Positions 47,047 through 59,278 of a stretch of DNA of 64,000 bases are shown here, one piece after another (the stretch's first letter is position 1; each line of letters starts with the position of its first letter). The stretch comes from Falciphora oryzae (lineage: Eukaryota; Ascomycota; Sordariomycetes; Magnaporthales; Magnaporthaceae). Location of the stretch: assembly GCA_000733355.1 (NCBI GenBank), contig JNVV01000003.1:1747780-1811779 (forward strand), in the 5' to 3' direction. Made by a program: the position numbers and the translations under genes. The notes under the pieces were generated by a model that was not told the DNA's origin, did not search any database, and worked only from the letters and a program-made list of their open reading frames with translations.

Positions 47047-50000
47047 ACGATATCGGTGTTTGTATGTATACGCGACATGCTTCGTTCATTGAGCTCCGAC
47101 ACGGCCGCGCATGCAGATAATAGATAATCCCACCACTATACGGCGACCGCCCCTCTCCCCAGAGGCATGGAAATCACAACGCGAGTCCGTCCGCTTGTTT
47201 GTGGATATCGTGTTCTGGCCGCTCGCGCCATCAACCTGCAACGCCGTGGGGGTCCCTGCCCGACGGAACCGCAAGCGAAGGGCGCTCGCTGGCCCGGAGG
47301 GCGCCGGCGGGCGGGCGGACACGAGCATGAGGGCACCTACACACATATGCAACCTCCCAGCGTGGGGTCGGCTCTTGTCGTCTCCATGCTGTGCTCTTAG
47401 CCGGCGCAGGTCGTGTTTGATTCCGCGGCGGCGGCGTATCGAGTGATGGAACGTACATACCTTACATACATGCAATATTACATACGGGCATGATGCACCG
47501 ACCAGCAGATCGATAATGTTCCTAAAAATAAGGATCACCAATCCCCTCAGGCCGCCGCCCTCCCTCTCTCCGGATCCCCGGGGCCCCCTCCAAGGACGAC
47601 GAGTACAACCGGATGCCCACGTGGCCCACCCTTGGCCTTGTCATTTGGCAGCACGGCAGATAGCGGGCCTCCGTTGGTTCTGAGCGACAAAAGCCGAGCA
47701 GGCCGATCGTACCATCTGCGGGCGTCTTGCTCGGATCTACCACTCTAGCAGCGACAATATCCTTACGTAGGTGACTCAACCTGGGGGAGGGGAACCAGGC
47801 CTGACTGTGCTGTTCTCTTCTTCCAATACGACGTCGAGACGTGTCCCGGTCCGCAACCAAGGCACTATCTCCGGCCATCCTCATAGGAGGAATGCGATCC
47901 ATGCCGTGATTGGAAATGTAGGATGGCCTTCTTTTTTCTTTTCTTTTTTTTTTTTCTTTTTTTTTGACCACCACCACCACCACACATACACACACCCCTA
48001 AGTGTTCTTCATGCGACCCGAGCGACCCGAAAGAAGATCTACAGCCGGGAGGGGGGCCAGCCAGGGCAACATCATCAGCAGGTACCGACACCCCAAGGTA
48101 CCTCGAGCTCAAGTACCAGGCATGCATCGAGAGGTGTTTACGCGCACCCCGTCACAGCCAAAGGACGGAAAGGCATCGATCGGGGCCGCCTGAGATGTCT
48201 TAGCTCCAGTGTGCGCCACGGACGCCGCGCCCCCCTCTTCTTCTTCTTTGCTGTCTTGCGACCTCTGGGCGCGGTCGGCATGCATGCATGCATGCTTTTT
48301 GGCCCTCTTCCATGATCCATCCATTATTCAAAAGGGGCGTGCTATCAAAGGGTTGCCCGCTTGCGGTAGGGGTATCGACTGATTTGCGTTTTGCGAAACA
48401 TGCAGCAGCGCAGGCCGCAGGGCAGCAGGCCTCCCGGACGACCCCGCCCAGGGCGGCAGGTGGCCAGATACTGTCCCACCGGGCGAGGCGGCCCTCGTTT
48501 CTGTGCCTTTCCCAGCCGCCCAGCCCCCAGTTAGCCCGCTCCCCCGCGTCTTTGCTGGCGCCTGTAACGGGCAGACTCCTCACTTCGCTAGTTGAACATC
48601 CCCGCGCGAATTCCCGGGGGGCTTCGCGGGTGCGTGGTGTGATGAGTCCAGGGTTGGAGTTGCAAGCACTGCGGGCAAGGCTGGGGGTGCGGGTGGGGGG
48701 AATGCGAGGCATGCTGGCAAGCTGTGGTCGCCGTCCTCAGGCAAGGGTTGGTTGCCAGAAATGGGTCGGGCAATCGATATGTGTGGGATGGGCGCCAATG
48801 GAGACGCAAGCCTCCTCTCGCTTGTTAGGTGAGAGATACGCTGGCTGTACGTAAACCTTGCAAGCCCAGCCAAAAAGAGAGGGAAAGCGAGGGCCCGGTG
48901 TACCGTACCCGACCAGCAGGCCGCCGACCCAAGCCGACACGAGCGTGTTCAGCACCTTGGCTTAGGTGTTTTTTTTTTCTTCCTACGTCTGACACCCTTC
49001 ACTCACACAGCCTTTTCCCCTTCCTTCCCTTGCCCGCCCGGATGCAGAGGCGTGTCGACAGACAGACAACAAGGCCCCTGGACATTGAGCGACACAGCCT
49101 GGCGCTAGCTAGCCCGAGGCGCTATTGTTTGCCCGTGCCGCGCGCAGATATTTTTGGAATATGGCTCGGCTCGCTTGTGCGCGCCGTGCTCGTGCTAGTC
49201 GGGAGCTGGTTAGGCGCATTTCCCTTTTGTCTTCCATGCCGCCCGGTCGGCCGCCTCCTCTGCCTCCTCCTGGAGGGACGAACCGTAACCATGCTCGCCA
49301 CGTCAGGGCGGCGTTGTCCAGTGCGCGCCGCCCGCACCACCCGTGCCCGCCCGCTCAAACGGTGTCCGCTGTTGGGGCCTGTTTCAGTTGTCGCTGATCT
49401 CTGAGCTCATTGGTCAATTCCGTTTATCGTATTTGGGACGAACACCTTCTCTCGCCGCCCCCGTCCGTTCTCTTTGGTTCGCCAAACAGGACAATAAGGG
49501 TCCTATCGCCCAGCGCCAGTCAGAACCCGAATAAGAGAGGCCCGACGTGGAACATGAAGCATTGAAGCAAGAGTCGGCGGGCCTGAGCCACACTGGCCGG
49601 GCCATCCTGCTGCACCGAATGGCCTCTCTTTTGGCTTGGGGCAAATGAGGATGGCCAATCGAACCACGCAACAGCGCTTGTAGCCACCAAACTCTCCGGT
49701 CACGCCCCCAGTATTCCTGCTTTTTGCGACGTAAGGGGACGGCTGGCCCGTAGGTTCCACGATGGTGCCGTGGGATGGGCGTCGCCGATTCGTCCTCCAT
49801 CGTCCCGTCCAAGCCCTCATCTAGGCGAGACTGGCACGACGCACCGAATGACGAGCTGGCACGCGCACTCCGCATCCGACCACCTAGCACACCGTAAATT
49901 GCAAAGAGAAGAAAAAAGCCCCGCATTCCACGCATGTTATTTGTTTTGCCTTCATCACCGGCTGTCCGAGGCGACCGGGAAGGGATTCGGAAGCTCGATG

Positions 50001-50699
50001 TGATAGCTCACGGTCCACCGAGGCAGGGAAAGACATGTCTCCAGACCACCCTAATTACCTCGTCCACGCAGTCACTCGGTCGTATACATCGTCGACAAGT
50101 ATATGTTGTTTTCGCTCACCGGACCCCGCAGCCCATGGCTAACCAGCCCGATCATCTTCCGCTCTTCTCTCAGGCTCGTATGTCTGAGCCGCGCGATTCC
50201 GCCGTGAATATGATGTTATCTTTCGTATATTGCTCCGTCCGACACGAGATGCCACGTCCCGTGTATAACCTGCTCCGCGTGATCTCCCTCGTGTCCTCCC
50301 CATTATACACCCCTGCAAGCCTCCTCGGCGGTTTTCTTGACAGCCTGGTCGACCGGCGAGGCGGTATCGGAAGTGCACAAGGCTCACCACCGTCGGATGG
50401 CAGACGGGAAGCGGCATTGCATATCTGCGACACGGTGAAATAGGCAAGGACTCCGAGGAGGCGGTCGAAACATGCAGCACCGCTTGTGTCGTCCAACCCA
50501 GTCAGCGATATCACATTCCAACTGATCGTCCACGCCCGAGTCGCATGTATACTGGCCAGTCAGCCAGCCAGAGCCAGCCCACGGGCAGCTGCGCAAAGCC
50601 GGTGTCGGCCTCATGATCAAATGATTCCATGTCCGAATCACACATGCGTCGTGTGGTGTGAGCTGTCATTTTTCTCCTCGTATCCCTCTGCTTTACCTC

Positions 50700-52209
50700 T
50701 CATCTCTCTTCCGCCTGCTCGGCTTCCGGCATTATTTGGGTCGAAGCGATCCAGTTCTCCATCCGCGCCTGCCCGCCGCCCGCGACCGCATCAGCAGCCG
50801 CCCCCCTCCGGGTGCTGGCAGCTTGAGCTCTTCCGGATCCGGAAGAAGCTGCAGCAGCCGAGCGGGCGCCCGATGGTGCGTTGCCGCGCCTCTTGACCAC
50901 CAGGCAGAGCACGCGCCCGTAGATGGCGAACCCTTCGTACGATATGTCCAGTGCCACTTTCTTCTTCTTCTCGCCCTCCATCTCACCGTCGGCCCTGGCT
51001 CGCTTTGGTGGTCTACGTGGTGGGGGGGAATCACTTGTTCCGTCTTCGGCCTGGCTCTCGTCTCCCTCCTGACTGTCGTTCTCGTCTTCGCTATCAACGA
51101 CAACATAGTCGCGGTCTTCATTTCCAGGTGCCCCGGCGTTGCTGTCCTCATCATTGTCCTCGTCTAGAACGACAGCGCCGCTTCGGGCTGGCTGCCGTCG
51201 TCGTTTAGTGCCCCGCGCCGAAGTCCCCTCGCATAGGCCAGACCCAGGGGCCTCGGGGATGTCGTACAGCGAGAGACGGGCTGCATCATCGCTGCCTTCA
51301 CTCTCCTCGCGACGTAGAATGGGAATCTCGTCCCCATCTGCCGTCTGTATCAGCTCGATGCAAGCGGCATCGCCCTCGCCGTCGGCCTTATCATCGTCAC
51401 TGCCTAGGTCGATGGCGGCTTCGCGCGAGGAGCCCTCCCCGGTGCCTGTGAGCTTTTTGGAGTTGGATCGTAGTCGTGTCTGCGTCTTGTCCCGGGCATG
51501 CTTGTGCTTGTAGAGGATGCTGTGACGCGTGTTCGTTTCGGTTAGGAATATGGCCACCTCGAAGTCGTCTGTGAATTTGTAGGTTGTCGTCCGTTAGTCC
51601 GTGTTTGCCTTCGAAGTAGTGCATAGGGATTCGCGAAGAATGCTCACCTTCTACGACAACATCCTTGATCGCCTTCTTTTTGGTGCTCTTCTTCCTGGAT
51701 CGTTCCCTCTCCTCGCGCAGCTTCGGCAGTACCAGGGGTCGCACGCTCTCGATGACCTTGGGTAGGACGGGGTCGCGTGGGTTCAGTAGCCACGTGCGCG
51801 CGAGGGCTGGGTTCTCGAGATATATGCGGACCTCGAGGACCGAATACTTTGTGATCCGCAGGTAGCGACGTATGGGGGACATGCCTGATCGCGTCTCGGA
51901 GAACTCGGACGGCTCGGTGATAGTGACTCTCACGGCATTTGGAGATCGGCGCTTGCGCTTGTGTTCGGCGGAGGAACCAAGCGAGTAAGGAGATTTGCAC
52001 TTCAGAAAGAGTGAAGAATATCTAGAGGCAGGCCGGATGTCCTCCGCTGCTGGCGTGAAGTTCGCGGCATGAGGCTTGGGTTGGAGTTGGAGGCGGGGAG
52101 CTGAAGCCCAGCCCTGTAAGCTCCAGCTTACATCACTGTGCATGACGCTAGAGAGCTCGAGACGGAGCATTGGTGGGCTGATTGGACGCATCGCCATATA
52201 GCCCCACAT
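50700..52209 (-). CDS. unknown nuclear-looking protein, divergent from IleRS
   Basis: Two exons (52209-51648 and 51568-50700; 79-nt intron with GTGAGC donor, CACAG acceptor) encode 476 residues. The first 230 or so residues look folded. Blocks include LRLELSSVMHSDVSWSLQGW, GMSPIRRYLRITKYSVLEVRI and, across the junction, DDFEVAIFLTETNTRHSILY. They are interrupted by a Lys/Arg/Glu-rich helix at about 168-185. The rest is acidic and disordered, with DEDNDED-type runs, a basic PPKRARADG likely nuclear signal, and a short final motif MENWIASTQ. I do not recognise the family. Nuclear location and a chromatin- or RNA-related role are inferred from composition alone. Met at 52209 is used; Met52197 or Met52191 is possible. 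Confidence 0.78.
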
Positions 52210-52488
52210 TCAGTTGCGACGCGGTGAATTGGTCCGAAAAAATTGAACGCGATGATTCCGAGGCTCGTCGCCGTCGAGAGCTTGCCTGTGCAATCCAGTC
52301 AACCATTGAAGCTCCCGTGCTCAGAATGCGGACGTGAGAGAACATGAGTAGCAACAAGTGGGCGTTGACGCTACGGTTGCCCAAATCAACCTTCCCGTGA
52401 GTGACGCCACAAGCCCCGTAATTCGGTGGAATAGCCTAGGAGTAACCCAGCGCAAGCTCTCGCCACATTGGACTACAAGCGATATGGA
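52210..52488. promoter_or_regulatory. short bidirectional promoter
   Basis: 279 bp separate the divergent start codons of the unknown nuclear protein and mitochondrial IleRS. ACGCG cores occur near 52217 and 52248. No TATA box is obvious on either side, which suits housekeeping genes. Confidence 0.45.
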
Positions 52489-55400
52489 ATGCTGACCGAG
52501 TTGCCACTGGGTGCCTACGCCTCACTGCGCAGGCCACGTCCTGATCCTGAGCTGCGCCGGAGGTTCATACGAAAATGCGCCGATGATCTATACCGCTGGC
52601 AGGCCGTGCACCGGCCAGCCAACCGCCCCTTCGTCCTCCATGATGGTCCGCCGTACGCGAACGGCAAGCTGCACGTTGGCCATGCCCTCAACAAGCTCCT
52701 CAAGGACATGATCCTGAGGGTCAAGCTCCAACAAGGTGTGCTTGTGGCCCGAACCTGGCCAGATGGGCTGTGGCGATGTGGAGAACCCTGAAGGTGTTCG
52801 ATATAGAGGAACCCCTAGACGCCGTGTCTAACCTCGAAGCCGCTGGGGCTTGTTGCTTCTTGCGACAGGATACCGAGTGCACTACCGCCCCGGGTGGGAC
52901 TGTCACGGCCTGCCAATCGAGCTCAAGGCGCTCGCCAGCCGCCAGCAGAATAGCAGTGATGGCGCCCAGGGGACGACGGCGCTGCCGCAAGACCTGGACC
53001 CGGCCCGGGTCCGCAAACTCGCGCGCCGCCTCGCCACGGACACGGTGGCAGCGCAGATGCGCGAATTCCGGTCCTTCGGCGTCATGGCCGACTGGGACGC
53101 CTACTGGACCACTATGCAGCCGGCCTATGTTGCCGCCCAGCTCCGCCTGTTTCGCCGCATGGCCGCGCGGGGCCTAATCCAGCGCCGCCATAAGCCCGTC
53201 TACTGGTCCCCCTCGTCCCGCACCGCCCTGGCCGAGGCTGAGCTCGAGTACAACGAGAATCACCTGTCGACTGCTGCCTATGTCAAGCTTCCCGTCTGCG
53301 ACGTGGGCAGCAGCCGCCTCGCGGGAATCGACCGCTTGAATCTTGTCATCTGGACGACGACGCCCTGGACCTTGCCTGCAAACCAGGCGGTCGCCGTGCA
53401 TGACGATCTCACTTACATGGTCGTCAGGATCGGCGATGATGCGCTTGTCATTGGCGAGGACGCACTCGAGAGGATCACGGCCGCGTGCGGCTTGGAGGAG
53501 GCGCTCGAGGTGCTCGTCTCGTCCCTCAAGGGCAGCGAACTCAAGAACATGACTTACACGAACCGCCTCCAGGGGGCTGACGTCAAGCCGCAGCCCGTCA
53601 TCCACGCCGATTTTGTTTCGGCCGAGTCCGGCTCTGGGCTTGTCCACCTGGCACCCGGTCACGGCTTCGACGACTACGACGTCTGCACCCCGCTCGGCCT
53701 GCCCGCCGTGTCGGCCGTTGACGATGCGGGCCTGTTCACTGAGGAGGTCTGCCGTCTCTTCCCGGGCCTCCCCCGCTCGGGTGGCGGTGCAGATGCGCTC
53801 AAGGGCGGCAGCAAGATAGTCCTGCAGCTCCTCGGCGACGACGTCCTGCACTCGCACAAGCACCGCCACAAGTACCCCTATGACTGGCGCACCAAGCAGC
53901 CCATCGTGGTGCGGGCCACGGCCCAGTGGTTCGCCGATGTCGGGTCCATCAAGCAGCCGGCGCTCGACGCGCTCGCGTCCGTCCGCTTCTTTCCCGCCAC
54001 GGGCCGCACGCGGCTAGAGAGCTTCGTCAAGGGCCGCAGCGAATGGTGCATCTCTCGGCAGCGCGCCTGGGGCGTGCCGATCCCGGTACTGTATGACGAC
54101 GCTACCGGCGAGGCCATCATGACCGATAATGTCATAGACCGTATCATCAACACCATCGAGAAGCGCAAGGTTGACTCCTGGTGGTCGGATGCGCCTGATG
54201 AGCCCGCGTGGATCCCCGAGGAGCTCCGGGACGGGCGCGTGCTGAGGAGAGGTGCCGACACCATGGACGTCTGGTTCGACAGCGGTAGCAGCTGGACGCA
54301 GCAGACGGCGACGTCGCAGCCTGCAGATGTGTATCTCGAGGGCACAGACCAGCACCGGGGTTGGTTTCAGTCTAGCCTCCTGACGCGGGTCGCCGTCAAG
54401 GAGGAGGGCCAGCCAGTAGAGGCGCCGTTCAGGAATCTCGTGACGCATGGCTTTACACTGGATAGCAAGGGAAAGAAGATGTCCAAATCCCTCGGCAATG
54501 TCATCTCGCCGACCGATGTCATAGAGGGCAGGCTGCTGCCCCCTCTCAAGCTGAACAAGAAATCCAAGGCCGATATGGCTCTGCAGGGTCAGGGCTCTTC
54601 TGGAACGCAATATGATGCCCTCGGCGCCGACGCGTTGAGGCTGTGGGCTGCGAGCGCCGACTACACTAAGGACGTGGTGATAGGCGAGACGGCGCTTGCG
54701 TCGGTGCACTCGACGCTCAAGAAGTATCGCACAATCCTCAAGATGCTCCTCGGCTCGATAGAGGAACCCCTGTCGTCACCATCGGTGCCTGCCGTCCGGT
54801 CTGGAGTTCGATATGACGCCATCGACCAGATCGCGCTCATGCACCTAAGCGACACCATGGCCACGGTGGCGAAGCATTACGACTCGTTTGAGTTCTACAA
54901 GGGCGTCGCCGCCATGAATCTCTGGGTTTCCCACCACCTGTCCGCCGTTTATCTCGAGGCGCTCAAGGATAAGCTTTACTGCGGGAACGAAGGGGACGGG
55001 GCGCTCGTGCCTATCTTTGACGGCTTCTGTAGAATGCTCGCACCGGTGGCGCCGCTGCTGGTGGAGGAGGCGTGGGATCATGCCCCTAATTGGCTCGCAT
55101 CGTAGGTTCATCCCTCTTTATTGAGAACCACATGAATATCTATTCTAACATATATTATCCTATCGCTTCTAGAATGATCTATCATCCTGCCCGAAGGCTC
55201 TATGACGCGCCAATAGCGGACCCGTCGTTCCTGACCATCTGCCAGTCCCGCCTCCGCGCGGCCCTGCCGGCCCTGGACGCGGCGCGCACCGCCATCAACG
55301 CGGCGGCTGAGCAGGGCCGGGTCCAGAAAAAGATCGGCCAGTCGCTCCAGAGCGACGTGACGCTCCTGACGGCCGACGCGCGCGCGCTCGACGCCTTCGC

Positions 55401-55695
55401 CTTGCTGGGCGAGGAGCAGCTGGCCTCGTTCTTCGTCGTCTCGGCGCTCCGCGTTGTCGACTCGTCCGGCAGCACGCCGCCGCCGTCGCCCTCCAAGAGG
55501 GACCTCGCCGACGGCCTGGACTGGGAGTTCGCCGCCGAGGCGACGGTCGAGGGCAGCGGGGCCGTCGTCAAGGCCATCGTCAGGCACCCTGTGGACCACA
55601 AGTGCTCGCGCTGCTGGAGGTATGTGGCGCCCAAGGAGGATGCGCTCTGCGGCCGGTGCGAGGAGATTGTTCGCGCAAACGACACCTTTCGGTGA
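52489..55695 (+). CDS. ISM1: mitochondrial isoleucyl-tRNA synthetase
   Basis: Three exons (52489-52735, 52869-55101, 55173-55695; introns of 133 and 71 nt) encode 1000 residues. This class I synthetase charges mitochondrial tRNA-Ile. The HIGH-type motif is HVGH at 62-65 within [30 protein letters not shown] follows directly across the first junction. The editing domain has [14 protein letters not shown] is at 619-623, and a C-terminal zinc-binding CSRCW…CGRC module is present, as in bacterial-type enzymes. The bacterial-like length and the fungal match to Ism1 indicate the organellar enzyme. The start is uncertain: ATG 52489 gives no obvious long presequence, and an upstream exon cannot be excluded. 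The second junction uses GTAGGT and restores the frame as [18 protein letters not shown]. Confidence 0.93.
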
Positions 55696-56571
55696 TGTGG
55701 GATATGTTAGCTAGAAGCTCTTGCCATACGATGGATGAGGCACGCCTGGAAAGGAGGAAGAGGATGGCGGGAAGCTACAATGACAAGAGAATACCCAACG
55801 GGTTGGGCACCATGACGGGCCTGATTTCGTCGCCTTATTCTGACTTGCGGTGAACCCAGTCGGTCGGTGCCTTTCATTGTCGCGCCTGGGCTTGCCTGGA
55901 AGATGGCCTCTCTCGCAATCCGAACGAGGGACGGATCGTGATCCATCTAGATAGACATCGCTTTCGATCCTACTGACTGTTTGCACCATCGGTCCCTGGC
56001 CCTGCCAGGGCCTATCAGATGCCAGCAACTCTTGCTACGATCTGAAGACCTATACTCCATGCCTTTTTTCACGCTTAAGCCTCCAGCTCGCGTGCGAAAG
56101 AAGACTATAAGAGGGAGAGAGAGACTCTACCTGGAAAGTGGACCTTGTTCCTTTCATTTGGATACCGTATCTACCATCACATATCCACGAAAACGGATAC
56201 AAGAAAGGATACGGGAAAGGACACAGGAAAGGATTGGGGCAATGGGGATCCAGAGTTAGAAGGCTGATATCGAGCCAATGACCGCCTTCGCCTTGTTTCT
56301 TTTCAACACTGACAAGGAAACCTTTGTCTCGACACCGGATAGCACGCACTTGATAACACCCGTTTTATTGTTTCCTTTTCAAGCTTTCGTGTTAGAAATA
56401 CAACGGATCTCCCAACCCCCCTATTGAAGGCGTCCGTCTCTAGTGTTCTGGCCCCATGACTCGAAATTCGGCGTGTGGCCGTCTGTTGATATTGTAAATC
56501 CGTCTGACCGACATAAATGTTTTCTCAAAGCAGCACCCCCATAACGAACTGCCCAGCGACTATTCTTGCCC
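55696..56571. other. convergent intergenic
   Basis: 3' flanks of IleRS (+) and PIG-U (-). GGATACRRGAAAGGA-like short repeats occur near 56195-56235. No gene is seen. Confidence 0.45.
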
Positions 56572-58043
56572 TCAGATCTGCCGTATCTCCTTGCCCGCCA
56601 TCTCGGGCCTATCAAGCTCCCACTCGTCACGCAGCACGGCAAAGGTGAGGTCGCTGACCAGCAGGCTCTGCACGAGGGCCCAGACGAGGGTGATGGCGTA
56701 GAAGAAGTTTGCGTTCCCGCTCCCCGCGTAGATCCACAGGTAGTAGAATGCCGGGCCGAGGAAGACGGCGTAAGCAACGGTGGCGCCGACGACGAAGGAG
56801 TAGCGCATCAGCGGGAAGATGTGCCTGAACAGCGGCACGAGACCCAGGAAGAGCGACGTGTCGGCCACGGACGGGTAGGGCTTGAAGATGGCGAGGAGGC
56901 CGAGCAGGATGGTGATGGCGGCCAGGGGCTGCGAGCGGATGCGGATGGTGACGCCGCCAACGTAGGCGGCCAGGTGCAGCCAGAAGACGGCCAGGAAGAA
57001 GGAGCGGAACGAGTCGAACATCTCGATGAAGAAGTACCACCACAGGCCGACGTTTGGGGTCAGGTCCGCGAGCGTCAGCTGCACGCCGTACGTGGACGGG
57101 AGGAACTCCCAGGACATGGACGTGACGAGGTACGAGAGCGACAGGAGGGCGAGGAGCACGGCCGACACGACGCCGACGCCGATGCCGGCGAAAGTCAGAG
57201 GCGAGGATGAGACGCGGCGCCCGCGCCGGGAGGACGAGGTGGCCAGGGACGAAGGAGTTGCGGGCGGCTGGCGGTCGTAGGCCAGGACGAGGAGGGGCAG
57301 GAGCAGGAGCAGCGGGTACATGGAGAGGTAGGACGCGAACGAGAGGGCCACCAGGGCGCCGAGCGGGGCGCCCGAGACGGCCTTGGCTATGGCATTGAGG
57401 ATGGCGCAGGTGGTGAAGACGGTGGTTGAGCGGCCGACGCAAGTCGCGAGGGTGAAGGGGCTGAAGAGGAACCTGCAAACAGCAACACAGACGGGTCAGC
57501 CTGGGACTGCGTCAAAGCGTGCGTGTGCTGGAGCTGTCGTCAGGAGCGGGCAGACTCACAGAGCAGCGACGATAGCACCGCCCCACCTCCTGGCGCGGCG
57601 CGGAGACTTGAAGTGCGCCGACCAGCTGGCTTCTCCCGAGTCTGCAATGCGGTGAAGCGCGTGGGCGCTTGCGAGGTCGACGGCTATGTAGAGCAGCGAG
57701 GTGAAGATGGGGTACGCCGAGACGTCGGGGAGGAGGGAGAAGAGCGGGAGGAGGAGCGGCGCCTGGTGGTAGACGCCGCCGTCGTAAGGGGAGACATTGT
57801 GGTTGTAGAGGAACAGTCCTTCTTGCACTGATGGGAGAGGCGGTTAGTGTGGGACGTGGCCGTGATTGGGGAATGGGTGGTGTACACACATCGCTTGAAG
57901 CTCGACACCGGAGTCGAGATCTCGACGCGGCCGGTCAGGAGGTCTGGCAGGCCTGGGAAGAGGGTAAAGAGGGCGAGCCGCAGCGCGGCGGCGGCCGCGT
58001 ACAGGCCCGCTGTGCTCCCTGGTGTCATGATTCCTCCATTCAT
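56572..58043 (-). CDS. GAB1: GPI transamidase subunit PIG-U/GAB1
   Basis: Three exons (58043-57890, 57827-57560, 57472-56572; introns of 62 and 87 nt) encode 440 residues. It is a multi-spanning ER membrane subunit of the GPI transamidase, which attaches GPI anchors to proteins. Recognisable family blocks are DLLTGRVEISTPVSSFKR-LQEGLFLYNHNVSPYDGG across the first junction, VYHQAPLLLPLF, the fungal PIG-U/CDC91 core WWYFFIEMFDSFRSFFLAVF, and IFKPYPSVADTSLFLGL. Around nine or more hydrophobic helices are visible. Met at 58043 was chosen; Met58028 five codons later is equally plausible. The gene is divergent from xylitol dehydrogenase with a 1.2-kb shared upstream region. Confidence 0.93.
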
Positions 58044-58574
58044 TGCCTTGCGCAGTCCCCCATGGCCCCGATGGCAAGGCTAGGCGGCTGGTCGTGTGGT
58101 CGGGGGTTTTGTCGCGTCAGCATGTGCTGTCTGTTCTCTGCGGCCGTTGCAACCTGGACTCGGCCACGACGCAATTGGAGCCACAATTTTGATAGGTGCA
58201 CGGCAGGGACGGGCGGTAATTGTGGGGCCAGCTGGTATTTATGACCAATTGCGCAAAACCTCGAGCTCCAGGCAAGCTGCCTGACATGATTCTCAGTCTC
58301 AATTCTCAGGTCTTTGCTTCTGCCCATGCTCGGCCTTTCGCCGACAACCATTGATCTCGAGTCCTCAGCCTCTGGGGTCGATCCATGGCCATTTACAGCA
58401 GCAGGCTCCACGACACGAGATAAGAAAAAAGCAGTAAGGATGTGATATCACGCACCAGCCGTGAGAATGCAGCCCGGCCTCGAGTCGGAGTCTCCCTTTC
58501 CAACGCCCGCCGTCAAGCGGTGCCGGCCTCGGCTGAGCGACCGCCCATTGGTGCGGTTGAAGCCCATCTCGCCG

Positions 58575-58581
58575 GCTAAAT
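58575..58581 (+). promoter_or_regulatory. XlnR/Xyr1-type GGCTAAA motif
   Basis: GGCTAAA, the published core for the fungal xylanolytic activator, lies about 700 bp upstream of the xylitol dehydrogenase ATG. One 7-bp match is weak evidence by itself. The target gene makes it credible. Confidence 0.4.
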
Positions 58582-59013
58582 AGCAGACGTTCTGGAGCTT
58601 CTGGAGCTCCCGACTGTGGGCTCTAATCGATCATTCGGATGGGCGGCTTGGGGCGGACAACGCCTCAGTGGGGCCCAGGCGCTGAACAAGCCCGGCTTGA
58701 CCTGGTGCTCGCCTGGTGCTGCTACAGGGGTGGGGCCGGCCGTGGCTGTCACGACACACTGAGGGAGCTCCCCGCATCGAGCGCCGCTGGAAAAGGGGAA
58801 GAGAGAAAAATTCGCATATCACCGGGCAGTGGGAGCCAGGGCGGTAGCACGGTTTGCCCATCCCATCCATCCCACCCGAGACAGCGAGCTCTCTGGATCC
58901 GGCAAGTCCAGGACGTGCTGGATGCGGGTTGGCGCGGGAAACGCGCGGGCTTTTGTTCTCTGCTCCATCCACCGCGCTGCTCCGACAAGCGGCAGCCCTT
59001 GAGGTGTGGATGA

Positions 59014-59020
59014 TATAAAA
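59014..59020 (+). promoter_or_regulatory. TATA box of the xylitol dehydrogenase gene
   Basis: TATAAAA about 265 bp upstream of the start codon. It is followed by a CT-rich leader at 59100-59250. Confidence 0.5.
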
Positions 59021-59278
59021 TCGGCTCCGTCATGGAGGCCTGGAAGAAGAGTTGGGGTTTTCCCCATCCATCCGCGTCCTTCCCTGCTGTTTGTACTTGT
59101 GACCCAGAAGATCTCCATCGCCATCTTACCAGACTCTCCTCCATTAATTCTTAATCTCTGAGCACTCCTTTACAACTCCATACCACTCGACGAAGAGCTA
59201 GAGCTGCCTACCTCCCCCTCCCCTTGACTCGCTCGTTCTAGAACCAGTAAACCCTCAGTGCTCGGACTTACCGTCACA

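Larger units (their letters stand above)
28781..50699. other. about 22-kb gene-poor interval
   Basis: No confident protein gene, tRNA or rRNA was found on either strand. Base composition is near neutral, not the extreme AT of RIP-mutated repeats. Homopolymer tracts of 10-27 bp recur every 0.5-3 kb. Microsatellites include CATG repeats near 31687 and 48279 and CAC/CA repeats near 47966. Short local repeats include GGGCT units at about 36043-36066. An assembly gap sits at 46859-47046. Plausible transcribed islands are listed separately. Most open frames here start with non-ATG codons or have random-looking composition. Confidence 0.6.
58044..59278. other. shared upstream region of PIG-U and xylitol dehydrogenase
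   Basis: No gene. It holds an XlnR-type motif and the xylitol dehydrogenase TATA box (listed separately), plus CreA-type GTGGGG near 58729. Confidence 0.5.
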
